From an uncultured Flavobacteriaceae bacterium (lineage in GTDB: Bacteria > Bacteroidota > Bacteroidia > Flavobacteriales > Flavobacteriaceae): a stretch of 49,369 nt of DNA. Below the pieces are notes generated by a model, which made no database searches, was not told the origin of the DNA, and saw only the letters and a list, made by a program, of their open reading frames with translations. This document shows positions 1 through 7,102 of the stretch, one piece after another. The stretch is taken from the NCBI GenBank assembly GCA_947504035.1, contig CANNGA010000023.1, forward strand, positions 1 to 49,369, written 5' to 3'. The translations under genes were made by a program, and so were the position numbers. Every line of letters begins with the position of its first letter. Within the stretch, counting starts at the first letter, position 1.

Positions 1-104
1 GAAGCTCTGCGAATATGAGATCATTTGCTTAAAGTTATAGAAATTAACAAACCTAAAAATCAGCAAGCCCTAATTACTAATTAATTAAAAACACTTATTA
101 TATT

Positions 105-293
105 ATGAAAAAAATGCAATACCTATTATTAGGTTTAGTTATAGTAGCCTCTGTCGCTACAGGATGTAGAGAAACTAAAGACAACAAAATAGAAACAGCG
201 GTAGAAGAGACTAAAGATGCTGTTGAAGACGCAGCCGATGAGACTAAAGATGCTGTTGAAGATGCAGCCGATGAAGTAGAAGATAAGCTCTAG
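105..293 (+). CDS. Small repeat-containing lipoprotein
   Basis: A 62-residue protein. It opens with a lipoprotein signal: Lys-rich start, hydrophobic stretch to about residue 20, and a TGC lipobox with Cys21. The mature part is short, strongly acidic and helical in character. It contains an 11-residue unit (ETKDAVEDAAD) repeated twice in tandem, and the DNA repeats as two 33-bp units. Similar short acidic helical lipoproteins occur in flavobacteria, but no function is assigned. A hairpin terminator follows about 50 bp downstream. The ATG at 105 gives a complete signal sequence. Mature length could vary by gain or loss of repeat units. Confidence 0.75.
   Translation: MKKMQYLLLGLVIVASVATGCRETKDNKIETAVEETKDAVEDAADETKDAVEDAADEVEDKL
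207..272 (+). repeat. Two tandem 33-bp in-frame repeat units
   Basis: Positions 207-239 and 240-272 encode the same 11 residues and differ by one visible synonymous base (gac/gat). The unit length is a multiple of three, so copy-number change would keep the reading frame. Confidence 0.85.
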
Positions 294-343
294 CCTATTA
301 CATATTTACATAACATGTACTGTAACTGTACTTAAGAATAATT

Positions 344-373
344 AAAAAACCTCGTACTAAACGAGGTTTTTTT
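344..373. terminator. Bidirectional rho-independent terminator
   Basis: An AAAAAACCTCGT / ACGAGGTTTTTT hairpin with a 5-nt loop (actaa), with a T run on either strand. It lies between the plus-strand lipoprotein gene and the convergent AraC gene, so it can serve both. Confidence 0.85.
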
Positions 374-407
374 AGAAGTATATTAAGGTATTTAGAAAAG
401 TTGGATT

Positions 408-1463
408 TTAAATTTTATTGAGATCAACACTTGTGTCTTTGTATTTGTCTCTATAAGCTGTGGCATTACAGCCATATTTTTCTTTGAAAATTTTGCAAAA
501 ATAGCTTCTGCTGGTAAAACCTACCATATAAGAAACTTCAGAAACATTGTTGTCTGTGTAAATAAGCAAATCACGAGCCTTTTCTACCCTTACATTGCGT
601 ATGTAGTTGGAAACGGTAGTGCCATGAATACACCTAAAACCTTCTTGTAATTTTACTGGAGATAAAATAGCCTTACTGCACAAATGCTTTATGGTGTGTT
701 TTAGCATGGGTTTATCTATAATGTATTCGGTGATTTTTCGTATTTTAAGTAATTCGGTTTTATTAAGAGGAGTTTCAATACGAGTTTCATAAATTTCTTT
801 ATAAAAATGTTCTAAATGTAAGCTTAATATAATTTGGTAATGACTTTTAAAATATAGCCAACTTGTAATTTGAAATTCGTCGCGAGTAGTTTGCAATAAG
901 CGAAGTTGATCTGCTATTTTTAAATTATAACTACAAATATGTAAACCGTTGGTTATTGATGAAAAGGCATCTTCCAATTTTTGTACTGTAATTTCCGATA
1001 AATTAAAATGGGTTTTAAAATTTTTAAAACAGTCGAAATTTTTTAGTCTTAGTATGCTAAAACGAAAGGGACTGTTTTTTTTTATTGTAATCTTACTTTT
1101 CGTTTCTGGATGCGTTTGTATAATTGCGGTTCTCAATGCTTCTACAAGAATAGGGGTATCTGCATTTTTAATACTGTGATGGCATTCACCCTCTAAACCA
1201 TATACAAAATAAATATAAGGCGTTTGGTCTTGGTCCAATTGAAATGTAAAATCGTCATAAAGTGTTATGTCGTACTGTGTGACATGTATATCGTTTTTTA
1301 AATTAACATAATGTACGCTACCAGTACCATGGGACTTTATGATACTAAATTCTTGAATATCATAAATACCGTCTGTTTGAGAAGTGTTTTGAGTTTTAGA
1401 TAAAAGCGACTCAATCGATTTCTCTGGGATAATATGTTTGGTAATGGTGTTAAATGGCTTCAT
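408..1463 (-). CDS. AraC-family transcriptional regulator (paralogue 1)
   Basis: A 351-residue protein. The C-terminal ~100 residues form an AraC-type double helix-turn-helix, with the typical final segment containing VSEVSYMVGFTSRSYFCKIFKEKYG and then the A-YRDKYK tail. The ~230-residue N-terminal half is a sensor-like region shared in layout with the two AraC genes at 2379-3416 and 3619-4662 (a GTGS/GHGR/GAGY start followed by a beta-rich segment), so the three look like paralogues. The ligand is unknown; the overall shape recalls PchR-type regulators. A 9-A homopolymer lies in the coding strand near 1075-1083. Upstream, two half-site-like direct repeats spaced by 21 bp lie at 1534-1567. 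What it controls cannot be read from the window. Confidence 0.85.
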   Translation of the reverse strand: MKPFNTITKHIIPEKSIESLLSKTQNTSQTDGIYDIQEFSIIKSHGTGSVHYVNLKNDIHVTQYDITLYDDFTFQLDQDQTPYIYFVYGLEGECHHSIKNADTPILVEALRTAIIQTHPETKSKITIKKNSPFRFSILRLKNFDCFKNFKTHFNLSEITVQKLEDAFSSITNGLHICSYNLKIADQLRLLQTTRDEFQITSWLYFKSHYQIILSLHLEHFYKEIYETRIETPLNKTELLKIRKITEYIIDKPMLKHTIKHLCSKAILSPVKLQEGFRCIHGTTVSNYIRNVRVEKARDLLIYTDNNVSEVSYMVGFTSRSYFCKIFKEKYGCNATAYRDKYKDTSVDLNKI

Positions 1464-1533
1464 TATAGACTTTGAAAAAATGTGTTATAATTTGTGTTTA
1501 CATGGTAAAATTACATATAGTTTAGATCGAGCA

Positions 1534-1567
1534 TTAACACTATTGAGTCTTTGTGTAACTTTATATC
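1534..1567. promoter_or_regulatory. Candidate AraC-type half-site pair, 21-bp phased
   Basis: TTAACACTATTGA at 1534-1546 matches 11 of 13 bases of the direct repeat found at 3519-3552. A weaker match (GTAACTTTATATC, 8 of 13) starts exactly 21 bp later at 1555. AraC-family proteins commonly bind direct half-sites about two helical turns apart. The element lies 70-100 bp upstream of the AraC gene at 408-1463 and about 130 bp upstream of the plus-strand SRAP-like gene, so it could serve either. Confidence 0.4.
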
Positions 1568-1696
1568 GATTGCATTAATGATTTTAAATTTTTTAATGTA
1601 GTATTCAGAAAGTGAATGAATTGAGTTACTTTTTTAATGTATCAAAGCACTGTAAAATAAATGTTTTAGCGAACTTGCATTAACAAAAAAAAGGTT

Positions 1697-2392
1697 ATGT
1701 ATTACAAATTATCAAATGTTGCCAGTGTAGATGAGATGGAGTGCGTATTTGATGCGAAATTCAAATACCGAGACCTTCATTTTAAAGACCCTATTATTAA
1801 CGGTTTAGAGGAATCTCTTTTACCCGTAATAACAAATATGCAACCCAAAGACATTCAATTTGGTATCTGGGGCAGATTACCAGAAGATTATAAGGAAGAT
1901 TGGAGTGTCTTTCAAGACACTATGAATACTTTAAATATGGACGTTAAGCCTTGTGTAAAAGACACTAATAAGAACCTATTTCAAAAACGCTGTATCGTAA
2001 TTGTATCTGGGTATTATTTGTCGTATGTGCATGAAGGAGAAGTGTTTCCGTTTTACACCTATCCCAAATCTAAAAAGCCAATGGCCATCGCGGGTCTTTA
2101 TACAACAACATACGATGGCTATATAACTTTTAGTTTGCTATTAACTAGTGCACATCCCAAGGTCTCTAAATATCATAACATTAGTGCGAAAATGCCTTTA
2201 ACTCTGGCTTTAGAGAACCAAAAAAAATGGTTGTCCGAAGATTATGAGGCAATATTTAGTATGACCTTAACGGATTACGAGACTCTAGACTTTCAGTCGC
2301 ATCCTATTTCTAGAGTGTTTTATAAAAATAATATTTATTACGATTCTTTTTTAGACCCTACAGAATATGAATCTTTAATCATTCCGACTTAA
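1697..2392 (+). CDS. Divergent SRAP/YedK (HMCES-like) protein, probably catalytically dead
   Basis: A 231-residue protein with the fold signature of the SRAP family. It shows WGRLP (58-62) matching WGxxP, KRC near 97-99 followed by the core V-S-GYY strand, an AGLY segment (132-135) and YHN-(x)3-KMP (159-166) matching the HNxxxxRMP motif. In known SRAP proteins Cys2 forms the DNA-protein crosslink to abasic sites, and an Asn-Ala-Arg motif, a Glu in GFYEW and a His complete the site. Here residue 2 is Tyr (ATG TAT TAC), the Glu position reads Leu (GYYLS, L108) and the Arg of NAR is missing, while His160 remains. The ATG at 1697 is forced because the motif needs residue 2. It therefore looks like a repurposed or decaying paralogue. 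It overlaps the convergent AraC gene by 14 bp and sits between two AraC paralogues. Confidence 0.75.
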   Translation: MYYKLSNVASVDEMECVFDAKFKYRDLHFKDPIINGLEESLLPVITNMQPKDIQFGIWGRLPEDYKEDWSVFQDTMNTLNMDVKPCVKDTNKNLFQKRCIVIVSGYYLSYVHEGEVFPFYTYPKSKKPMAIAGLYTTTYDGYITFSLLLTSAHPKVSKYHNISAKMPLTLALENQKKWLSEDYEAIFSMTLTDYETLDFQSHPISRVFYKNNIYYDSFLDPTEYESLIIPT

Positions 2393-3416
2393 CTTTAGAG
2401 TTGTGTTTTAGCATATCTCTGTAATCAGTGGGTAGAATGGTGTATTTTTCGTAAAATATTTTTGAGAAATAGCTTCTGCTTCTGTAACCAATATGATAAA
2501 CTATTTCTGAAATAGATAGGTCTGTATTTTTAATCATATCTCTAGCAATTTCGAGTTTAATCTGCCGGATGTATTCATTCACAGATTTAGAATATAATAG
2601 TTTAAATCCAGATTGTAATTTTTTTGGAGATAAGCTAAACATTGTAGATAGGGTCTTAATAGACATATAAGAGGATACGTGCTCTACAATATAATTTGCT
2701 GCTTCGTGAATTTTTTTCATATCTGCCTTAGATAACGAATCTGGTAAGGTATCTCTAGCGATAAACTTTTTATGTTCTGCAATTTGCAATGCCAAAATAA
2801 GGTTAAGTTGTCCCTCTATAGATAATGATTTAATAATACCTGCACCTTCTACTGTGTTTAAATTTTCGATGATGCTTGCTATTTTTAAATTATAGCCTCC
2901 TAAGTGTTTGTAAGGTAGTTTTTTAGAATCGCCTTGAAAAACAGCCAAAAGTGTTTCCTGCAGGCTGCTTATATTATTGTTTTTCTTTTTTATGTATTCA
3001 TTGGATAAGACCTGAATAACATTTAACTGCACATTTACTTTACTAGGAAACAAGTAAACATTTTTAGCATTAATTTTGTTGGAAATAATAATATTTTGAA
3101 AACGCTCTAATTCTACGTAATTAGTATCATCGCTATTGTTATATTTAAGTTTGCCCTTAGAAACAAATAAAAATTCTACAGGCGTGTCTTCCGAAATTTT
3201 GTAAATGATTTTTAAATCGTCATAGAAATAAACATTGTAGTCTATTAAACTTATGCCCCAGTCGAAGGTAATATGCCTTATACGACCATGGCCTAGTTTA
3301 TTATCAAACTTTAAGATGTGTTCTCCATAATTGTGTTCTACAGTACCATTTAGACTGGCATTGAGTTGTTCAATTATGGAAAGATTTTTTAGATTTTCAA
3401 TTTCAATAACTGTCAT
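2379..3416 (-). CDS. AraC-family transcriptional regulator (paralogue 2)
   Basis: A 345-residue protein. The C-terminal AraC double HTH spans roughly 235-340, including the segment LSISEIVYHIGYRSRSYF and then KIFYEKYTILPTDYRDM. The N-terminal half is a beta-rich sensor-like domain resembling the neighbouring paralogues (LYDDF/FYDDL-type motif near residue 65-70). Its 3' end overlaps the convergent SRAP-like gene by 14 bp. The 200-bp upstream region holds a 12-bp imperfect inverted repeat (3432-3460) and two exact 13-bp direct repeats 21 bp apart (3519-3552), good candidates for binding by one of the three regulators, perhaps as autoregulation. The effector ligand and regulon are unknown. Confidence 0.85.
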   Translation of the reverse strand: MTVIEIENLKNLSIIEQLNASLNGTVEHNYGEHILKFDNKLGHGRIRHITFDWGISLIDYNVYFYDDLKIIYKISEDTPVEFLFVSKGKLKYNNSDDTNYVELERFQNIIISNKINAKNVYLFPSKVNVQLNVIQVLSNEYIKKKNNNISSLQETLLAVFQGDSKKLPYKHLGGYNLKIASIIENLNTVEGAGIIKSLSIEGQLNLILALQIAEHKKFIARDTLPDSLSKADMKKIHEAANYIVEHVSSYMSIKTLSTMFSLSPKKLQSGFKLLYSKSVNEYIRQIKLEIARDMIKNTDLSISEIVYHIGYRSRSYFSKIFYEKYTILPTDYRDMLKHNSKVKSE

Positions 3417-3431
3417 GTCATACTATTAAGC

Positions 3432-3460
3432 AAATTCAATATTATATTAATGTTGAATTT
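3432..3460. promoter_or_regulatory. Inverted repeat upstream of AraC paralogue 2
   Basis: AAATTCAATATT and AATGTTGAATTT flank a 5-bp centre, forming a 12-bp inverted repeat with one mismatch. It lies 16-44 bp upstream of the AraC start at 3416, in promoter position. It is an operator candidate by position and symmetry only. Confidence 0.4.
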
Positions 3461-3518
3461 GGGAGTTAAGAGCTGGTTTGTTTGGTATTACAAAGTAAGC
3501 TCTTGTTTAGAGTATCGT

Positions 3519-3552
3519 TTAACAGTATAGACACATTAATTAACAGTATAGA
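3519..3552. promoter_or_regulatory. Two exact 13-bp direct repeats at 21-bp spacing
   Basis: TTAACAGTATAGA occurs at 3519-3531 and again at 3540-3552. The 21-bp phase matches the two-turn spacing known for AraC-type half-sites such as araI1/I2. A looser copy (TTTAGAGTATCGT) abuts it at 3506-3518. The site lies about 100-135 bp upstream of the AraC gene that starts at 3416. Confidence 0.55.
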
Positions 3553-3618
3553 TGTAATTAAGATGGCCTTGAAATGATGTTTATTTTTTAAATGATTGGT
3601 TATAAGGTGTATGGGGTG

Positions 3619-4662
3619 TTATGCAGATTTAGTATCTCGAATTTGTATTAAGTACTCCTTAGGTGTGATACCATATTTTTCTTTAAACAACTTAGAGAAA
3701 TAACTACGGCTGTTAATTCCAATTTTGTAGGTGATCTCGGTAACGTTAAGATCAGATTTTTCTAGAAGCGTTTTCGCGAGTTCTAAACGGCGTTCTATAA
3801 TAAAGGCATTAACAGAAGTTTTAAATAGGGCTTTAAAACCAGATTGAAGTGTGTTAGAGGTTAACCCAACACGTTTGGCAAGAGCATTCACATTAATGCG
3901 TATTTCAAGTTCATTTTTCACAATGTCTACCGCCTTTTCAATTTTTTCTATAGTAGCTTTTCTTAAAACTTTAGTTTTATTTTTACCTTTTAAATTATCT
4001 GAAAATTGCTGTATCTGAAATGTAAGTATTTCATAGGTTTTGCCTTCTAAAAATACAGGTTTCATAAATTCATCTAATTCACAGCTTTTAAAGGCTTCGA
4101 TAATTTTAGAAATTTCAAGAGAAAAATAGTCTTGATGACTCACATGGTTTACACCATTAACATCTTTGAAAATTAAAGCGAGTTCTTCCGAAATAGTATC
4201 GGCAAACAAATCTATCTTTTTTTCGAAAGACTTACGATTAATATGGATTATGAATATGCTAGCATGTTGTTGTTTTTCAATTCGAATAGAGTGCGAGGAA
4301 GATACACCATTAGCGAAAATAACGCGCTGCAGTTTAGATACTGTGTTAACCGTACTATTTTCTTCATCAGAACCTTTAATGTGATGGCGTATAGGATTAT
4401 CACTATTAAATAAAAGTCTTAATGGGTTTAGGGTTTCTTTTTCAAAAGTAAGAAATAGTGCTTTTTTTAAAAAAACATCACATTCAATAACAGAGATACC
4501 ATGAGAAAATTGAATGCCTCTAAAATAGCCAGCACCTATGGGTTTTGGCAAGTCAATACAGTATTCATTGTTCTCACTACTATATGCGGTGTCTAAACCT
4601 TTGGCCAAGTGCGTTATCATTGACTGTGCTGTTTCGCCATGTATAGTACAAGTTGTATTCAT
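3619..4662 (-). CDS. AraC-family transcriptional regulator (paralogue 3)
   Basis: A 347-residue protein with a C-terminal AraC double HTH from about residue 240 onward, including VNALAKRVGLTSNTLQSGFK and the second HTH with ITYKIGINSRSYFSKLFKEKYG before PKEYL. The N-terminal region has the same plan as the two upstream paralogues, including a GAGYFRGIQFSHGIS stretch matching GHGRIRHITFDWGIS. All three genes point the same way with 150-200-bp gaps, so each probably has its own promoter. The gap on its 5' side also holds the trxB promoter on the other strand. The regulated genes are unknown. Confidence 0.85.
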   Translation of the reverse strand: MNTTCTIHGETAQSMITHLAKGLDTAYSSENNEYCIDLPKPIGAGYFRGIQFSHGISVIECDVFLKKALFLTFEKETLNPLRLLFNSDNPIRHHIKGSDEENSTVNTVSKLQRVIFANGVSSSHSIRIEKQQHASIFIIHINRKSFEKKIDLFADTISEELALIFKDVNGVNHVSHQDYFSLEISKIIEAFKSCELDEFMKPVFLEGKTYEILTFQIQQFSDNLKGKNKTKVLRKATIEKIEKAVDIVKNELEIRINVNALAKRVGLTSNTLQSGFKALFKTSVNAFIIERRLELAKTLLEKSDLNVTEITYKIGINSRSYFSKLFKEKYGITPKEYLIQIRDTKSA

Positions 4663-4979
4663 GCAAATCTTTTAATTTAAGTTAAAAATAGCTTTTTAAT
4701 ATTAGAAAGTATTACTCTTTTTTAAGTGAAATAGAATGTTTCATATCTTATGTGCAATAGCACAAGACTTTTATAAGTGTTCTCGATCTTACTTTTGAAA
4801 AAATAACCATTTGGTATGTAGACGCTTATAGGTGTATATATGCTTAGAAATAGAACCTGTTTTAGACACATTAAAGTCCAAGTATAAGCAAGTATTATTT
4901 GCACATAAAGACTGTTAATAACTTATGTGTAAGGATTGCCTCAAAAATTCTACTTTTGTTTTATTAAATTATTAAGATT
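4663..4979. other. Intergenic region between AraC paralogue 3 and trxB
   Basis: A 317-bp AT-rich divergent intergenic region. It must hold promoters for the minus-strand AraC gene and plus-strand trxB. The only recognisable element is the TACTTTTG box near trxB. A 60-codon minus-strand ORF at 4722-4904 shows no protein-like features and was not accepted. Confidence 0.6.
4951..4958 (+). promoter_or_regulatory. Bacteroidota -7 promoter box of trxB
   Basis: TACTTTTG fits the TAnnTTTG -7 consensus of Bacteroidota and sits 21 bp before the trxB ATG. No convincing TTG -33 element was seen at the usual 19-21 bp spacing. Confidence 0.5.
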
Positions 4980-5960
4980 ATGGCAGAAGAGATAGAACAT
5001 GTAAAATGTTTAATAATAGGTTCGGGACCAGCAGGGTATACAGCAGCAATTTATGCCGCTAGAGCTAATATGAATCCTGTATTGTACCAAGGGACACAAC
5101 CAGGCGGACAATTAACCACAACGAACGAAGTTGAAAATTTCCCAGGGTATCCAGAAGGTGTTACAGGACCTGAAATGATGCTGCAATTACAAGCGCAAGC
5201 GCAGCGTTTTGAAACAGACATCCGTGACGGTTGGATTACTAAAGTAGATTTTTCAGGAGATGTTCATAAAGCATGGGTAAATGATGTTAAAGAAATTCAT
5301 GCCGATACGATAATTATTTCAACAGGTGCCTCTGCAAAGTACTTAGGTTTAGAATCTGAGCAGAAGTATTTGAAGTTAGGTGGAGGTGTTTCAGCATGTG
5401 CTGTTTGTGATGGATTTTTCTATAGAGATCAAGAAGTTGTGCTAGTTGGTGCAGGAGATTCTGCCTGTGAAGAAGCACACTATTTATCGAAACTTTGTAA
5501 AAAAGTAACCATGTTGGTAAGACGTGATGAGTTTAGAGCTTCTAAAATCATGGAAGCCCGTGTGAAAAATACAGAGAACATTGAAATTTTGTTTAATACA
5601 GAAACCGATGAGGTTTTAGGAGATGGACAAGTTGTAAACGCAATTCGTGTGATCAATAACAAAACAAAAGAGACTCATGAGATTCCTGCAACAGGATTTT
5701 TCGTAGCTATTGGGCATAAACCGAATACAGATATCTTTAAAGATTATTTGGATTTAGACGAAACAGGATATATTATAAATGTACCAGGGTCTTCTAAAAC
5801 AAATGTAGAAGGTGTATTTGTATCAGGCGATGCCGCAGATCACGTATACAGGCAAGCTGTAACAGCGGCAGGTACAGGGTGTATGGCAGCTCTTGATGCA
5901 GAACGTTATTTGGCGGCAAAAGATGCGACTTTTGAAGTGTCTACGTCTTCTTATAACTAG
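4980..5960 (+). CDS. trxB: Thioredoxin-disulfide reductase
   Basis: A 326-residue cytoplasmic flavoprotein that passes electrons from NADPH through FAD to thioredoxin. Visible features are the N-terminal FAD-binding GSGPAG (14-19), the PGGQLTTT segment (41-48), the redox-active pair in CAVCD (Cys140 and Cys143), a second dinucleotide-binding GAGDSACEE for NADPH, and the C-terminal FAD motif GVFVSGDAAD. The redox motif is CAVC rather than the more common CATC. Length matches bacterial low-molecular-weight TrxB. It is monocistronic, with its own promoter box upstream and a hairpin terminator downstream. Confidence 0.96.
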   Translation: MAEEIEHVKCLIIGSGPAGYTAAIYAARANMNPVLYQGTQPGGQLTTTNEVENFPGYPEGVTGPEMMLQLQAQAQRFETDIRDGWITKVDFSGDVHKAWVNDVKEIHADTIIISTGASAKYLGLESEQKYLKLGGGVSACAVCDGFFYRDQEVVLVGAGDSACEEAHYLSKLCKKVTMLVRRDEFRASKIMEARVKNTENIEILFNTETDEVLGDGQVVNAIRVINNKTKETHEIPATGFFVAIGHKPNTDIFKDYLDLDETGYIINVPGSSKTNVEGVFVSGDAADHVYRQAVTAAGTGCMAALDAERYLAAKDATFEVSTSSYN

Positions 5961-6004
5961 GGAAGCGTTTATAAGTTAATCTTTAATGTTAACTTTAAAA
6001 TTAC

Positions 6005-6035
6005 AAAAACCAGAGTACTTTTTCTCTGGTTTTTT
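6005..6035 (+). terminator. Terminator of trxB
   Basis: AAAAACCAGAG / CTCTGGTTTTTT hairpin with an 8-nt loop and a T run, 45 bp after the trxB stop. Confidence 0.85.
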
Positions 6036-6083
6036 GTTTTGTAGTTATTTGAAAAAATGCTTTCTTTGAAATCTATTTTTAAA

Positions 6084-6158
6084 CGGGATGTGGCGCAGTC
6101 CGGTTAGCGTACACGGCTGGGGGTCGTGTGGTCGCAGGTTCAAATCCTGTCATCCCGA
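6084..6158 (+). tRNA. tRNA-Pro (anticodon GGG)
   Basis: A 75-nt cloverleaf. The 7-bp acceptor stem is CGGGATG / CATCCCG with discriminator A. The D arm contains the CCGGTTAGC loop. The anticodon stem is CACGG / TCGTG (last pair G-U) with loop CTGGGGG, giving anticodon GGG followed by G37, as in tRNA-Pro. The T arm GCAGG-TTCAAAT-CCTGT has the canonical TTCAAAT loop. CCA is not encoded. The 3' part of the gene, from AAATCC through the acceptor end, is repeated downstream in tandem. Confidence 0.95.
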
Positions 6159-6558
6159 CTAAATTGTAAAATAGAATGACTGTAGCACATTTAGTGCTTA
6201 AGGTATTTCTATTTTAGAATTTGCAATAAGGGTTTTTTAGGATTATTTAAATCCTGTCATCCCGACTAAATTGTAAAATAGAATGACTGTAGCACATTTA
6301 GTGCTTAAGGTATTTCTATTTTAGAATTTGCAATAAGGGTTTTTTAGGATTATTTAAATCCTGTCATCCCGACTAAATTTTAAAATAGAATGGCTGTAGC
6401 ACATTTTGTGCTTAAGGTGTTTCTATTTTAGAATTTGCGCTAACATGTTGAAGCGTATTTACATCCTGACTTCCAATTAAATTTCACAAATAGAATACCT
6501 GTGTGGTTTACTTTTAGTTTAAAAGGTATTCCTTTTTATAATTTGAAATACAATACAT
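6142..6558. repeat. Tandem array of ~107-bp units carrying the tRNA-Pro 3' end
   Basis: Four units follow one another: 6142-6248 and 6249-6355 (107 bp each, identical by eye), 6356-6460 (105 bp, diverged) and 6461-6558 (strongly diverged). Each of the first three starts with AAATCCTGTCATCCCGACT, the last 17 nt of the tRNA plus CT; the fourth starts with a degenerate ACATCCTGACTTCC. The rest of each unit is a long imperfect stem-loop (6161-6222 in unit 1; left arm AAATTGTAAAATAGAA, right arm TTCTATTTTAGAATTT, apex AGCAC/GTGCT). The downstream copies lack the 5' half of a tRNA and are not tRNA genes. The array fills the whole gap up to mog. Confidence 0.9.
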
Positions 6559-7092
6559 ATGTCACAGATAAACATAGGCATTATTACAGTAAGCGATCGC
6601 GCGAGTGCGGGCATTTATGAAGATAAAAGTGGTAAAGCCATTAGAGATACATTAGAGGCCTATCTGCACTCGAATTGGAATGCAGTGTATACTGTAATTC
6701 CAGATGAACAAGATGGTATTGAAGCAGCAATAATTGATATGGTAGACCATAAGACATGTTGTTTAGTGATAACAACAGGAGGCACGGGACCTGCCTTACG
6801 AGATGTCACACCAGAAGCAACCGAAGCAGTATGCGATAGAATGATGCCTGGATTTGGAGAGTTGATGAGAGCCACCTCTTTAAAGTATGTGCCTACGGCA
6901 ATATTGTCTAGACAAACAGCAGGATTAAGAGGGACCAGTTTGATTGTGAATTTACCAGGTAAACCAAAATCGATACGAGAATGTTTAGATGCTGTTTTCC
7001 CTGCAATACCCTACTGTATCGATCTTATGGGAGGCCCTTTTTTAGAATGCAATGAACAGGTGATAAAACCATTTAGACCTCAAAAAAAATAG
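6559..7092 (+). CDS. mog: Molybdopterin adenylyltransferase (MogA)
   Basis: A 177-residue cytoplasmic enzyme of the MoaB/Mog family, which adenylylates molybdopterin before molybdenum insertion. Diagnostic segments are IGIITVSDRAS near the N-terminus, VITTGGTGPALRDVTPEAT (about 74-92; the TGGTG and D-TPE motifs bind the substrate), MPGFGELMR and NLPGKPKSI. Length is that of MogA rather than a MoeA fusion. It is followed after 10 bp by a CobW-family GTPase, probably in one transcript. No other molybdenum-cofactor gene is in the window. The start follows the last degenerate unit of the tRNA-linked repeat array. Confidence 0.93.
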   Translation: MSQINIGIITVSDRASAGIYEDKSGKAIRDTLEAYLHSNWNAVYTVIPDEQDGIEAAIIDMVDHKTCCLVITTGGTGPALRDVTPEATEAVCDRMMPGFGELMRATSLKYVPTAILSRQTAGLRGTSLIVNLPGKPKSIRECLDAVFPAIPYCIDLMGGPFLECNEQVIKPFRPQKK

Positions 7093-7102
7093 AGCATACA
7101 TT

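Noticed and set aside
949-1179. 76-codon plus-strand ORF inside the first AraC gene
   Set aside because: It is fully contained antisense to a well-supported AraC gene; its lipoprotein-like look comes from hydrophobic antisense codons.
4722-4904. 60-codon minus-strand ORF between AraC paralogue 3 and trxB
   Set aside because: Low-complexity, no recognisable motif, no promoter or terminator; lies in a region expected to hold promoters.
6249-6470. Additional tRNA-like sequences after tRNA-Pro
   Set aside because: Only the 3' T-arm/acceptor part is repeated; the D arm and anticodon arm are missing, so these are not tRNA genes.
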